Shown here in pieces: positions 18,368 through 25,088 of a DNA stretch of 49,068 bases (its first letter is position 1; each line of letters starts with the position of its first letter). The stretch is from JBQTIP01 sp052388025. GTDB lineage: Bacteria; Actinomycetota; UBA4738; HRBIN12. A program made the position numbers and the translations under genes. The stretch lies in assembly GCA_052388025.1 (NCBI GenBank), contig JBQTIP010000057.1:1-49068 (forward strand). The letters run 5' to 3'. A model generated the notes under the pieces. That model did not search any database. It was not told the origin of the DNA and saw only the letters and a list, made by a program, of their open reading frames with translations.

Positions 18368-20082
18368 GGAAGCGCGAGGGCGTGGGGCGGGGGGGGCAGT
18401 GGCCTGCCGGGCGCGATCCCGAAGCGCTGGATCGCGTACCGGGCGATCTGCTGGAAGAGCGGCGCGGCGGCGACTCCTCCGTAGACGGTCGCGGGCTGGT
18501 CGATCATCGCTGCTATCACGAAGCGAGGGGCGGATGCCGGAAGGAAGCCGATGAACGATGCCAAGTGCTTGTTCTCGTAGTAGCCCGGACGGTCGGGGAA
18601 AGGGATGCGCGCGGTTCCCGTCTTCCCGGCGACCTGGTACCCGGCGATCCTCGCCGCGGACCCGGTGCCGGAATCCACCGCGTAGGCGAGCATCTGCGTG
18701 ACGATGCGGGCAGTCTGCTCGGAGACGACGCGCCGTGTCGCCGACGGCGGCGCCTCGTGATACACGCCCTCCGCGTCGACGGTCCCCCGGACGAGGCGAG
18801 GCTGGACCCACACGCCCCCGTTCGCGATGGTCGCGTAAACCGCCGCCATCTGCAGCTGAGATACCGCGATGCCCTGCCCGTACGCCATGGTGGCGAGGCT
18901 CGTGTCGGACCACTGGTAAAGCGGTAGCACGATCCCGGCGGACTCGCCGGGGAATCCCAGCCCGGTTTCCTGCCCGAATCCGAAGCGAGAGAGGTACTCG
19001 GCCATCCGCTCCTCACCGAGGCGGCGGGCGACCAGGATGGCGCCCACGTTGCTCGACTCGGCGACGATGTCGCCGATCATCATCCGCTGCGTCGGGTGGG
19101 AATGGGAATCGTGGATGGTGAACTCCCCAACCGGCAACTGATCGGGAACCAGAAGGCGCTCGTCCAGCGGCAGGGCGCCCTCCTCCACCGCTGCCGCCGC
19201 CGTGATGACCTTGTTCACCGACCCGGGCTCGAAAGCATCGGTCACCGCGCGGTTTCTCCAGGTCTCCTCGGGGGACGCGGCGAAGTCGTTCGGGTCGAAC
19301 GACGGGTACGTCGCCATCACCAGGATGTCCCCCGTCACGCGGTCCATCACGATGACCGATCCGCCCTTGGCTCGGTTGGCCCTTACCGCCTGGGCGAGCG
19401 CGACCTCCACCCGATACTGGAGATCCCGGTCGATCGTCGTGACGATGTCGTCACCGGGGATCGGTGGCCGATCGACCCGCAGGCCGCCCGCGATCGGCTG
19501 GCCGTTCGGGTCGATCTCCAGGGTACGCTCGCCCGGGCGGCCCGCCAGCAGGTCCTGGTAGCCGTACTCGAGGCCAGAGAGCCCGGCCCCCTCGGTCCCG
19601 ACGAACCCTAGAACCTGGGACGCGAGGGAACCGGCCGGGTAGTAACGCTTGCTGACCTCCAGGAACCCGATCCCCGGCAGGCGCAGCTTCGCGACTCGAT
19701 TCGCCAGGTCGAGGTCGACCTGGCGGGCGATGTACACGAAGGAAGTGTCGGCGGCGAGAGCCTTCACCACGGGACGCAGCTTGAGCCCCAGAGCGGGCGC
19801 CAGCTCCTGCGCGACGGCGTAGGGGTCCTCCACGTAGCGGGGGTCCGCGTAGATGTCGCGGGCCTCGAGCGACAGCGCGAGCGGCGCCTCGCCCTCCCGG
19901 TCGAGGATCTGACCTCGCGTGGTGGGAAGCACCAGCGAGCGGACCCGCTGGTCCAGCGCGAGGTCCTGATACTCACCCCCCCGGCTCACCTGCAGGACGC
20001 CCAGGCGTACCGAGACGATCGTCATCGCCAGCAGGAGCGCAGCGAGCAGCGCGACGAGGCGCCCCATCGGGGGTCGCTTCAC
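18364..20082 (-). CDS. ftsI: FtsI/PBP3-type septal transpeptidase (class B PBP)
   Basis: 572-residue bitopic membrane enzyme that cross-links septal peptidoglycan. One N-terminal transmembrane helix (about 9-30), a pedestal domain beginning at TTRGQILDREG, then the transpeptidase: nucleophile S288 in the SVNK motif (K291), SSN at 343-345 and KTG at 487-489. The C-terminus is a short Pro-rich tail. The GTG at 20082 overlaps ftsL by 4 bp. It forms the septal synthase with FtsW in this cluster. Confidence 0.96.
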   Translation of the reverse strand: MKRPPMGRLVALLAALLLAMTIVSVRLGVLQVSRGGEYQDLALDQRVRSLVLPTTRGQILDREGEAPLALSLEARDIYADPRYVEDPYAVAQELAPALGLKLRPVVKALAADTSFVYIARQVDLDLANRVAKLRLPGIGFLEVSKRYYPAGSLASQVLGFVGTEGAGLSGLEYGYQDLLAGRPGERTLEIDPNGQPIAGGLRVDRPPIPGDDIVTTIDRDLQYRVEVALAQAVRANRAKGGSVIVMDRVTGDILVMATYPSFDPNDFAASPEETWRNRAVTDAFEPGSVNKVITAAAAVEEGALPLDERLLVPDQLPVGEFTIHDSHSHPTQRMMIGDIVAESSNVGAILVARRLGEERMAEYLSRFGFGQETGLGFPGESAGIVLPLYQWSDTSLATMAYGQGIAVSQLQMAAVYATIANGGVWVQPRLVRGTVDAEGVYHEAPPSATRRVVSEQTARIVTQMLAYAVDSGTGSAARIAGYQVAGKTGTARIPFPDRPGYYENKHLASFIGFLPASAPRFVIAAMIDQPATVYGGVAAAPLFQQIARYAIQRFGIAPGRPLPPPPHALALP

Positions 20083-20555
20083 GGCTGGCCCTCCACCACC
20101 GCCTTCAGCGCGAGCCGCTCGCGGTCCGGAGCGTCCGGTCCCCCGACCGGCGCCCCCCGGGACACGGCCGGCACGTGGAGGATGTGGATCTCGTCGGGGG
20201 GACGCATGCCGTGCCGGTGAGCCCAGGAGGCGATCCGGTCGGGGGCGGACAGTGTGGCGGCCTCGCGGGTCAGCCGCAGGTGCTCCCGCGACAGGCCGTC
20301 GACCCGCTTCGAGAGGTCGTCGATGCGAAACGAGCTCTGAGCGAGGAGCGCGTTCATGGCCACGAGGCCGAAGACCATCATCCCCACGAGAGCGGAGGCG
20401 AAGAGGGCGAAACCGATCCGGCGCCGGGGCCCGACCCTCCTGCCTATTGAGGCATCGGTGCGTCGCGCCGGTTGCCCCTGGTTCTTCGGCCGCGGACGCT
20501 TCGGGACCTCGGACCGGCGGACCGGCGCCTGCATCGATCGCGCCGGGGCGCTCAC
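20079..20555 (-). CDS. ftsL: FtsL-like bitopic division protein
   Basis: 158 residues: a basic, Pro/Arg-rich cytoplasmic N-terminus of about 46 residues, one transmembrane helix (about 48-70), then a short coiled coil (SSFRIDDLSKRVDGLSREHL) and the FtsL-like DRIASWAHRHGM segment, followed by a low-complexity tail. Sequence similarity in this family is low; the call rests on topology and position between rsmH and ftsI. The GTG start overlaps rsmH by 4 bp. The long extracytoplasmic tail (about 45 residues beyond the RHGM segment) exceeds most FtsL proteins. Confidence 0.88.
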   Translation of the reverse strand: MSAPARSMQAPVRRSEVPKRPRPKNQGQPARRTDASIGRRVGPRRRIGFALFASALVGMMVFGLVAMNALLAQSSFRIDDLSKRVDGLSREHLRLTREAATLSAPDRIASWAHRHGMRPPDEIHILHVPAVSRGAPVGGPDAPDRERLALKAVVEGQP

Positions 20556-21409
20556 GCGGCCTCCCCGTCGAGCTCGACGGCCCGCAGTCGGGCGCTGCGG
20601 GCGCGCGGGTTCCGCGAGACTTCGGCGATGGACGGGCGGAGCGGCTTCCTCGTCAGGACCCGCAGGTCCGGGACTTCCCGGAAGAACCGCTTGACGATCC
20701 GGTCCTCGAGCGAGTGGTACGCGATCACCACGATGCGGCCACCGGGAGCGAGAAGCCCGACCGCCCGAGGCAGGGAGGTGGCGAGCTCCTCGAGCTCCCG
20801 GTTGACCGCGATGCGGAGCGCCTGGAACGTCCGGCGCGCGGGGTGGGGGCCGCCCCGGCGCCCTCCGACGGCGCCCGCAACCACGCGGACCAGGTCGTCC
20901 GTCGTCTCGATCGGCCCGCGGGCCCTCGCCCGCAGAATCGCCGCGGCGACTTGCCTGGACCGACGCTCCTCTCCGTACTCGAACAGGACCCGGGCGAGCT
21001 CGGACTCGGATGCCCCGTTCACGAGCTGCATCGCGCTCTCCCCTTCCGGCCCCATCCGCATGTCGAGCGGTCCCGGGCGCCGGTAGCTGAACCCGCGCTC
21101 CGGGCGGTCGAGCTGGATGGAGGAGACGCCGAGGTCGTAAAGCACACCGTCCACGCCGGGCTCCGCCGGCGGCTCCGAGAACCGCCCGCGCAAGGCGCGG
21201 AACCGGTCGCCGAACCCGGCCAGCCGGCGCGACGCCAGCTCGACGGCCTCCGGGTCCCGGTCAACACCCACCACTCGACGCACCCCGGACTCGAGCAGAG
21301 CTTCCGCGTGCCCGCCGGCGCCAAGCGTGAGGTCGAGCACGCACCGCCGGCCTCCGAGCAGCCGGACCACCTCTTGGACCATGACCGGCTCATGTCCGGA
21401 TCCCTCCAC
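20552..21409 (-). CDS. rsmH: 16S rRNA (cytosine-1402-N4)-methyltransferase RsmH
   Basis: 285-residue SAM-dependent methyltransferase (MraW) acting on C1402 of 16S rRNA. Motifs: HEPVMVQEVV at the N-terminus, SAM loop LDLTLGAGGHAEALLE, LYDLGVSSIQLDRPERGFSYR and FHSLEDRIVKRFFRE-type segment (AYHSLEDRIVKRFFRE). The start is GTG at 21409; the first ATG (MVQEV) would remove the conserved HEPV. It begins 3 bases after the microprotein stop codon. Confidence 0.97.
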   Translation of the reverse strand: MEGSGHEPVMVQEVVRLLGGRRCVLDLTLGAGGHAEALLESGVRRVVGVDRDPEAVELASRRLAGFGDRFRALRGRFSEPPAEPGVDGVLYDLGVSSIQLDRPERGFSYRRPGPLDMRMGPEGESAMQLVNGASESELARVLFEYGEERRSRQVAAAILRARARGPIETTDDLVRVVAGAVGGRRGGPHPARRTFQALRIAVNRELEELATSLPRAVGLLAPGGRIVVIAYHSLEDRIVKRFFREVPDLRVLTRKPLRPSIAEVSRNPRARSARLRAVELDGEAA

Positions 21410-21412
21410 ATC

Positions 21413-21529
21413 TCATCCGAGCAACCGGACGGCCGCGAGCCCGAGACCGAGGCACAGGGCCATCGACAAAGCCGATAGCGCCAACAGCGACAGGCTCTGG
21501 CGCACCTCGCTACCAAGTGGTCCTCTCAT
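21413..21529 (-). CDS. 38-residue single-pass membrane microprotein between mraZ and rsmH
   Basis: A short frame of 38 codons fills the gap between mraZ and rsmH almost exactly. It has an ATG preceded by a full GAGGAGG ribosome site five bases upstream, begins 14 bases after the mraZ stop and ends 3 bases before the rsmH start. The peptide has a charged N-terminus (MRGPLGSEVRQ) and one hydrophobic helix at about residues 12-34, ending in VRLLG; the positive charges suggest a bitopic peptide, orientation unclear. I recognise no family. Position and coupling point to a division- or wall-related role, perhaps a helper of the FtsL/FtsI complex. Alternatively it could serve only to couple translation. 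Confidence 0.75.
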   Translation of the reverse strand: MRGPLGSEVRQSLSLLALSALSMALCLGLGLAAVRLLG

Positions 21530-21543
21530 CCCGGCCTCCTCGG

Positions 21544-21960
21544 CTAGAGCGTTCCGGCCTGATACGTGCCGCGGTGGATCTTCAGGTACTGCTCGTGCGC
21601 CTCGCGGTCCCAGATCTCCATCCGATCCATGACCCCGACGACGACGGCTTCCTTCTTGATGCCGATCTCGCTCCGCAGGCGCTGAGGCACGAGCAGCCGT
21701 CCCTGCGAGTCGAGCTCGACGGGCTCGGCGTTCCCGAAGAACAGCCGCGCGCGGGCGCGGCCGTCGGCGTCGGAGAGGGGGGCGGAGCGAACCTCCTGGC
21801 TGCGCGCCTCCCATTCGGCCCTGGGGAAGCAGAACAGACACCCGTCCTGCCCGAGCGTGAGATAGGCGCCCTCAGCGAACGCTTCTCGGAACCGGGCGGG
21901 CAGCGAGATCCTGCCTTTGGGGTCGAGCTGGTAGCTGTGCGTCCCGAGCAGTTCGGCCAC
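21544..21960 (-). CDS. mraZ: MraZ, dcw-cluster transcriptional regulator
   Basis: 138-residue SpoVT/AbrB-fold DNA-binding protein, usually a ring-shaped repressor of its own operon. Two tandem MraZ repeats are visible: LGTHSYQLDPKGRISLPARF at the N-terminus and VELDSQGRLLVPQRLRSEIG in the second half. The GTG at 21960 is chosen because GGAGGAGG lies upstream at correct spacing. An ATG nine codons earlier (21987) overlaps the -10 element of the predicted promoter and so is unlikely to be in the mRNA. First gene of the minus-strand cluster. Confidence 0.95.
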   Translation of the reverse strand: MAELLGTHSYQLDPKGRISLPARFREAFAEGAYLTLGQDGCLFCFPRAEWEARSQEVRSAPLSDADGRARARLFFGNAEPVELDSQGRLLVPQRLRSEIGIKKEAVVVGVMDRMEIWDREAHEQYLKIHRGTYQAGTL

Positions 21961-21971
21961 GCCCCCCTCCT

Positions 21972-22010
21972 CCACTAAGACCCACATTTATGCCACTGAC
22001 ACTCCACCAC
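21972..22010 (-). promoter_or_regulatory. Candidate MraZ operator: phased GTGG direct repeats
   Basis: Minus-strand GTGG occurs at 22010-22007, 22007-22004, 21996-21993, 21985-21982 and 21975-21972. The last four copies are spaced 11, 11 and 10 bp, one helical turn each, and straddle the -10 element. Characterised MraZ boxes are also TGGG/GTGG-type direct repeats at about 10-bp spacing in front of mraZ. The match to that architecture is the basis; binding is inferred. Confidence 0.5.
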
Positions 22011-22015
22011 GTCAA
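21987..22015 (-). promoter_or_regulatory. Candidate promoter of the dcw cluster
   Basis: Minus-strand -35 TTGACG (22010-22015), a 17-base spacer and -10 CATAAA (21987-21992). The predicted transcription start near 21980 leaves a 20-base leader containing the GGAGGAGG site and the mraZ GTG. It is the only obvious promoter before ftsZ on this strand. Confidence 0.6.
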
Positions 22016-22097
22016 GTCGAAGAAGCAAAGATCAGTCAACTATTGGGCTGATTGTTTGGCGGTGTGACTGGACTAGCGCGTTAGGCGGAGGCCGCGA

Positions 22098-22580
22098 TCA
22101 GATAAGGAACGGCTCCCAGTCCGGCTCGAGGCGGCCGAGCGACAGCCGGAACCCATCGGCCGGGGCGTACGGCGGGCGACGGAGCCGGAGTCCCACATCG
22201 TTCGGCAGCCGGTTCTCCTTGCGGGAGTTGCAGCGACGGCACGCCGCCACGACGTTCTCCCAGGAGTGCGCGCCGCCGCGAGACCTCGGCACGACGTGGT
22301 CGAGGTTCTCGGCCGGCAGTCCGCAGTACTGGCAGCGCCAGTCGTCGCGAGCGAACACGGCCCGCCGGGTCAACGCGGCTTGAGCGCGGTACGGGACCCT
22401 GACGAAGTATCGGAGGCGCACGACCGAAGGCGCCTCGATCTGGAACCGCTCCGAACGAAAGACCAAGCCGTTTGAGACGACGACGTCCGCCTTGTCCTTC
22501 AGGACGAGCACCACTGCCCTCCTGGCCGTGACCACTGCCAGAGGCTGGTGCGTCGCGTTGAGGACAAGCGCTCTACCCAT
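22098..22580 (-). CDS. HNH endonuclease family protein
   Basis: 160-residue protein of the actinobacterial HNH group that begins MGRALVLNATHQPLAVVTARRA and ends with a conserved tail. The HNH core is CQYCG ... LDHVVPRSRGG ... WENVVAACRRCNSRK, with two CxxC zinc pairs and the catalytic His. The ATG at 22580 matches the usual family start; 24 codons of upstream open frame are not conserved-looking. The cellular role of this group is unknown; it is found as a solitary chromosomal gene, not with a methylase here. It lies 110 bp upstream of the dcw promoter on the same strand. Confidence 0.9.
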   Translation of the reverse strand: MGRALVLNATHQPLAVVTARRAVVLVLKDKADVVVSNGLVFRSERFQIEAPSVVRLRYFVRVPYRAQAALTRRAVFARDDWRCQYCGLPAENLDHVVPRSRGGAHSWENVVAACRRCNSRKENRLPNDVGLRLRRPPYAPADGFRLSLGRLEPDWEPFLI

Positions 22581-22595
22581 GGTTGAGGTACCGCG

Positions 22596-22601
22596 AGTAT
22601 A
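22596..22601 (-). promoter_or_regulatory. Candidate -10 element of the HNH gene
   Basis: TATACT on the minus strand stands 15 bases before the ATG at 22580. No good -35 is visible, and no ribosome binding site precedes the ATG, so the transcript would have a very short leader. Confidence 0.35.
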
Positions 22602-22632
22602 GACGCCGACCGCAGGTTTCCCGGGTCGGTGC

Positions 22633-22661
22633 TTGAATCGCCCGAATCGCAAGGGTGTAAT
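22633..22661 (+). promoter_or_regulatory. Promoter of the structured RNA upstream of moxR
   Basis: -35 TTGAAT (22633-22638) and -10 TGTAAT (22656-22661) are separated by exactly 17 bases on the plus strand. Initiation about seven bases after the -10 falls at 22667-22669, the first base of the folded segment. Confidence 0.65.
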
Positions 22662-22668
22662 CCCACGC

Positions 22669-22775
22669 GAAGGCGGCGGTTGGACCGACCCCGGTCATGG
22701 TGGACGCCTGAAGTAGCGAAAAAGGGGCCGCGCGGGGCGTCCCGAGGTATCGGGGGTTTGGTTCCCGCCGCCTTC
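22669..22775 (+). ncRNA. Putative 107-nt structured RNA (unknown family)
   Basis: The 5' end (22669-22679, GAAGGCGGCGG) and 3' end (22765-22775) form a perfect 11-bp stem. After a two-base bulge, 22682-22692 pairs with 22753-22764 (11 pairs, two of them G-U, one bulged base). Inside, 22702-22708 (GGACGCC) pairs perfectly with 22736-22742. The G-U pairs would become C-A mismatches in the complementary strand, so the plus strand is the folded one. A U-rich tract (ATTCTCTCTGTT) follows the 3' end. I compared it by eye with tRNA, tmRNA, SRP, 6S and common actinobacterial riboswitches and recognised none. It ends 91 bases before moxR, so it may be a free small RNA or a moxR leader. Confidence 0.6.
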
Positions 22776-22866
22776 ATTCTCTCTGTTCGGTCGCGAGGCC
22801 CGGCGCGAGGAGCCGGGGGGCCGGCCGAATCCGTACACCTCGGTAAGATGAGAGGCCGACGGGGAG

Positions 22867-23847
22867 GTGGACTTGGAGACACGGGAACGGTCCCAGGACT
22901 GGCAGCGCTTCTCTGAGAGATTCCAGGAGATCGAGACAAACGTCGAACGCGTAGTCCAAGGGAAGCACGATGAGATCCGCCTCGCGCTCGTCGCCCTGGT
23001 TGCCGAGGGACACGTCCTGATCGAGGACGTCCCCGGCGTCGGCAAGACCATGCTGGCCAAGGCCATAGCCCGGTCGATCGACTGCTCGTTCCGGCGGATC
23101 CAGTTCACCCCCGACCTCCTGCCGACCGACGTGACCGGCGTGAACGTCTTCAATCAGGAGCGGGGCGACTTCGAGTTCAAGCCCGGCGCCATCTTCGCCA
23201 ACATCGTGCTCGGCGACGAGATCAACCGGGCGAGCCCCAAGACGCAGTCGGCACTCCTCGAGAGCATGGAGGAGCGGCAGGTCACGATCGACACCGAGAC
23301 CTACCAGCTCGGCACGCCGTTCATGGTCATCGCCACGCAGAACCCCATCGAGCACGAGGGGACGTACCCGCTCCCCGAGGCGCAGCTCGACCGGTTCATG
23401 ATGCGGATCGCGATCGGCTACCCGACATCGGACGTCGAGGTCGAGATCCTGGGCACCCACGGCGTGGCTTCGACCCTCCCAGATATCGGGCCCGTCACCG
23501 ACGCGCCCGGCGTGGCCGAGATGATCCTCCGGGCGCGGGACGTGCATGTGGCGGCCCCGATCCGCCGCTACATCGTCGACATCGTCGAGGCCACGCGTCG
23601 CCATCCGGACGTCTACCTCGGCGCCAGCCCCCGGGCGTCGATCATGCTGCTGCGAGCATCACGCGCGATGGCCGCCTCTGAGGAGCGCGACTACGTGATC
23701 CCCGACGACGTGAAGGGCCTCGCCGCCTCGGTGCTGTCTCACAGGATGATCGTCACGGCCGACGCCGTAATGGGCGGGCGCTCGCCCGAGGACGTCCTGA
23801 AGGAGCTCCTCGAGCAGGTGGGCGTCCCGGTGACCCGGAAGGCCTAG
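22867..23847 (+). CDS. MoxR-family AAA+ ATPase
   Basis: 326-residue cytoplasmic AAA+ chaperone-like ATPase. Walker A is GVGKT at residues 57-61, Walker B/sensor region GDEINRASPKTQSALLESMEE, and the C-terminal lid domain contains PRASIMLLRASRAMAA. MoxR ATPases work with DUF58 and transglutaminase-type partners, both encoded next in the same operon. The start is either GTG 22867 or TTG 22873; the TTG has GGGGAGG at better spacing (5 bases), so the first two codons are uncertain. It starts 91 bp after the putative RNA. Confidence 0.94.
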   Translation: MDLETRERSQDWQRFSERFQEIETNVERVVQGKHDEIRLALVALVAEGHVLIEDVPGVGKTMLAKAIARSIDCSFRRIQFTPDLLPTDVTGVNVFNQERGDFEFKPGAIFANIVLGDEINRASPKTQSALLESMEERQVTIDTETYQLGTPFMVIATQNPIEHEGTYPLPEAQLDRFMMRIAIGYPTSDVEVEILGTHGVASTLPDIGPVTDAPGVAEMILRARDVHVAAPIRRYIVDIVEATRRHPDVYLGASPRASIMLLRASRAMAASEERDYVIPDDVKGLAASVLSHRMIVTADAVMGGRSPEDVLKELLEQVGVPVTRKA

Positions 23848-23849
23848 CG

Positions 23850-25088
23850 ATGCCCTCGGGCCGCGGCGTCCTCGTGTTCGCCACGGCGCTGGGCCTGTGG
23901 GCGGTGGCGAGGATCGCAGGCTCCCCCAGCCTGCACATCATCGCCGTCGGCCTGGCCGTCCTCCCGTTCGCGGCCGCCATGTTCGCGCGCTGGAGCCGCC
24001 AGCGGCTCTTCATCCGGCGCCGGCTCTCCGACACCAGGGTGCCGCCCGGGCGGCGGATCACCGTCGACCTCGAGGTGGAGAACGAGTCGCCGGCCTCGAC
24101 ATCCTTCCTCCTGATCGAAGACCGCGTGCCCGCGGCGCTCGGGCGTCCCGCCAGGTTGGTGCTGACCGGACTCCCGGCCCGGGGAAAGCAGCGGGTCTCC
24201 TACTCGCTCGTCCCTCAGGCCCGCGGCCGCTACCCCATCGGCCCGCTCACCGTCGACCTCTCCGATCCCTTCGCGCTCACCCGGGTGCGAGTCGAGTTCG
24301 ACGAGCGGGACGAGCTCGTCGTCACCCCTGAGATCGAGCCGCTCAGCGGCGGGGCCGCCTCGCCGTTCGGATCGGGAAGCGGCCAGTCGCTCTCCCGGCA
24401 CCTGTTCCGGACCGGAGAGGAGTTCTACACGATGCGCCAGTACCAGACCGGCGACGATCTCCGCCGGATCCACTGGCCGAGCGTTGCTAGAAGCGGCGAG
24501 CTCATGATCCGACAGGACGAGTCTTCGAGGCGGTCGTCGGCGCTCATCTTCCTGGACACCCGCGCCTCGGCGCTGGGGGAGACGCACCAGCAGGCCTTCG
24601 AGAAGGCCGTCTCGTGCGCGGCCTCCGTCGGCGTGCTGCTCTCCCGTGCCGGGTTCTCGCTCCGCTTCGCCGGCGTCCAGGTGCCACCGACCGCGGTCAG
24701 CGAGGATCAGCTGCTGGACACGCTGGCCACCGTGAGCCACTCCACCTCTCGCTCTTTGGGCCCCGGCCTCACCCGCCTACGAGCGTCGTCCTCGGCCGAT
24801 ACGACGCTCGTGGTCGTGACAGCGCCGTGCCCGCCAAGCGAGCTGACTTCGCTGACCCGCGCCGGCGTCGTCTTCGGACCGAAGATCGGCGTGCTGGTCC
24901 ACCCCGTGGACCCCGACACCCTCCCGCCCGAGCGCCGTTCGCAGCTCGAAGGACGGGCGTCGGTCGCCCACGTCTCGCTTTCTCGTTCCGGGTGGGACGT
25001 CGTCGTCCTGCCCCCGTCGGGCAACCTGAGGGACGTATGGCACGTAGGCAGGAACAAACCCCTCGCGCTCAGCGGCTCTTCGCGCTAG
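23850..25088 (+). CDS. DUF58 domain protein with N-terminal membrane anchor
   Basis: 412 residues. Two adjacent hydrophobic helices (about 7-22 and 26-46) anchor the protein; a beta-rich domain follows (RITVDLEVENESP), then the DUF58 signature GEEFYTMRQYQTGDDLRRIHW and ARSGELMIRQDE, and a von Willebrand-A-like C-terminal half. Function in the MoxR-DUF58-transglutaminase trio is not biochemically defined. The ATG lies two bases after the moxR stop codon, and the gene overlaps the transglutaminase start by 52 bp. Confidence 0.93.
   Translation: MPSGRGVLVFATALGLWAVARIAGSPSLHIIAVGLAVLPFAAAMFARWSRQRLFIRRRLSDTRVPPGRRITVDLEVENESPASTSFLLIEDRVPAALGRPARLVLTGLPARGKQRVSYSLVPQARGRYPIGPLTVDLSDPFALTRVRVEFDERDELVVTPEIEPLSGGAASPFGSGSGQSLSRHLFRTGEEFYTMRQYQTGDDLRRIHWPSVARSGELMIRQDESSRRSSALIFLDTRASALGETHQQAFEKAVSCAASVGVLLSRAGFSLRFAGVQVPPTAVSEDQLLDTLATVSHSTSRSLGPGLTRLRASSSADTTLVVVTAPCPPSELTSLTRAGVVFGPKIGVLVHPVDPDTLPPERRSQLEGRASVAHVSLSRSGWDVVVLPPSGNLRDVWHVGRNKPLALSGSSR

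Noticed and set aside
22669..22775. SRP (4.5S) RNA, tRNA or mraW-motif RNA
   Set aside because: The SRP apical GGAAGG...AGCAGCC motif is absent, no cloverleaf forms, and the mraW motif lies on the other strand near mraW/mraZ in known cases. Retained as an unknown RNA.
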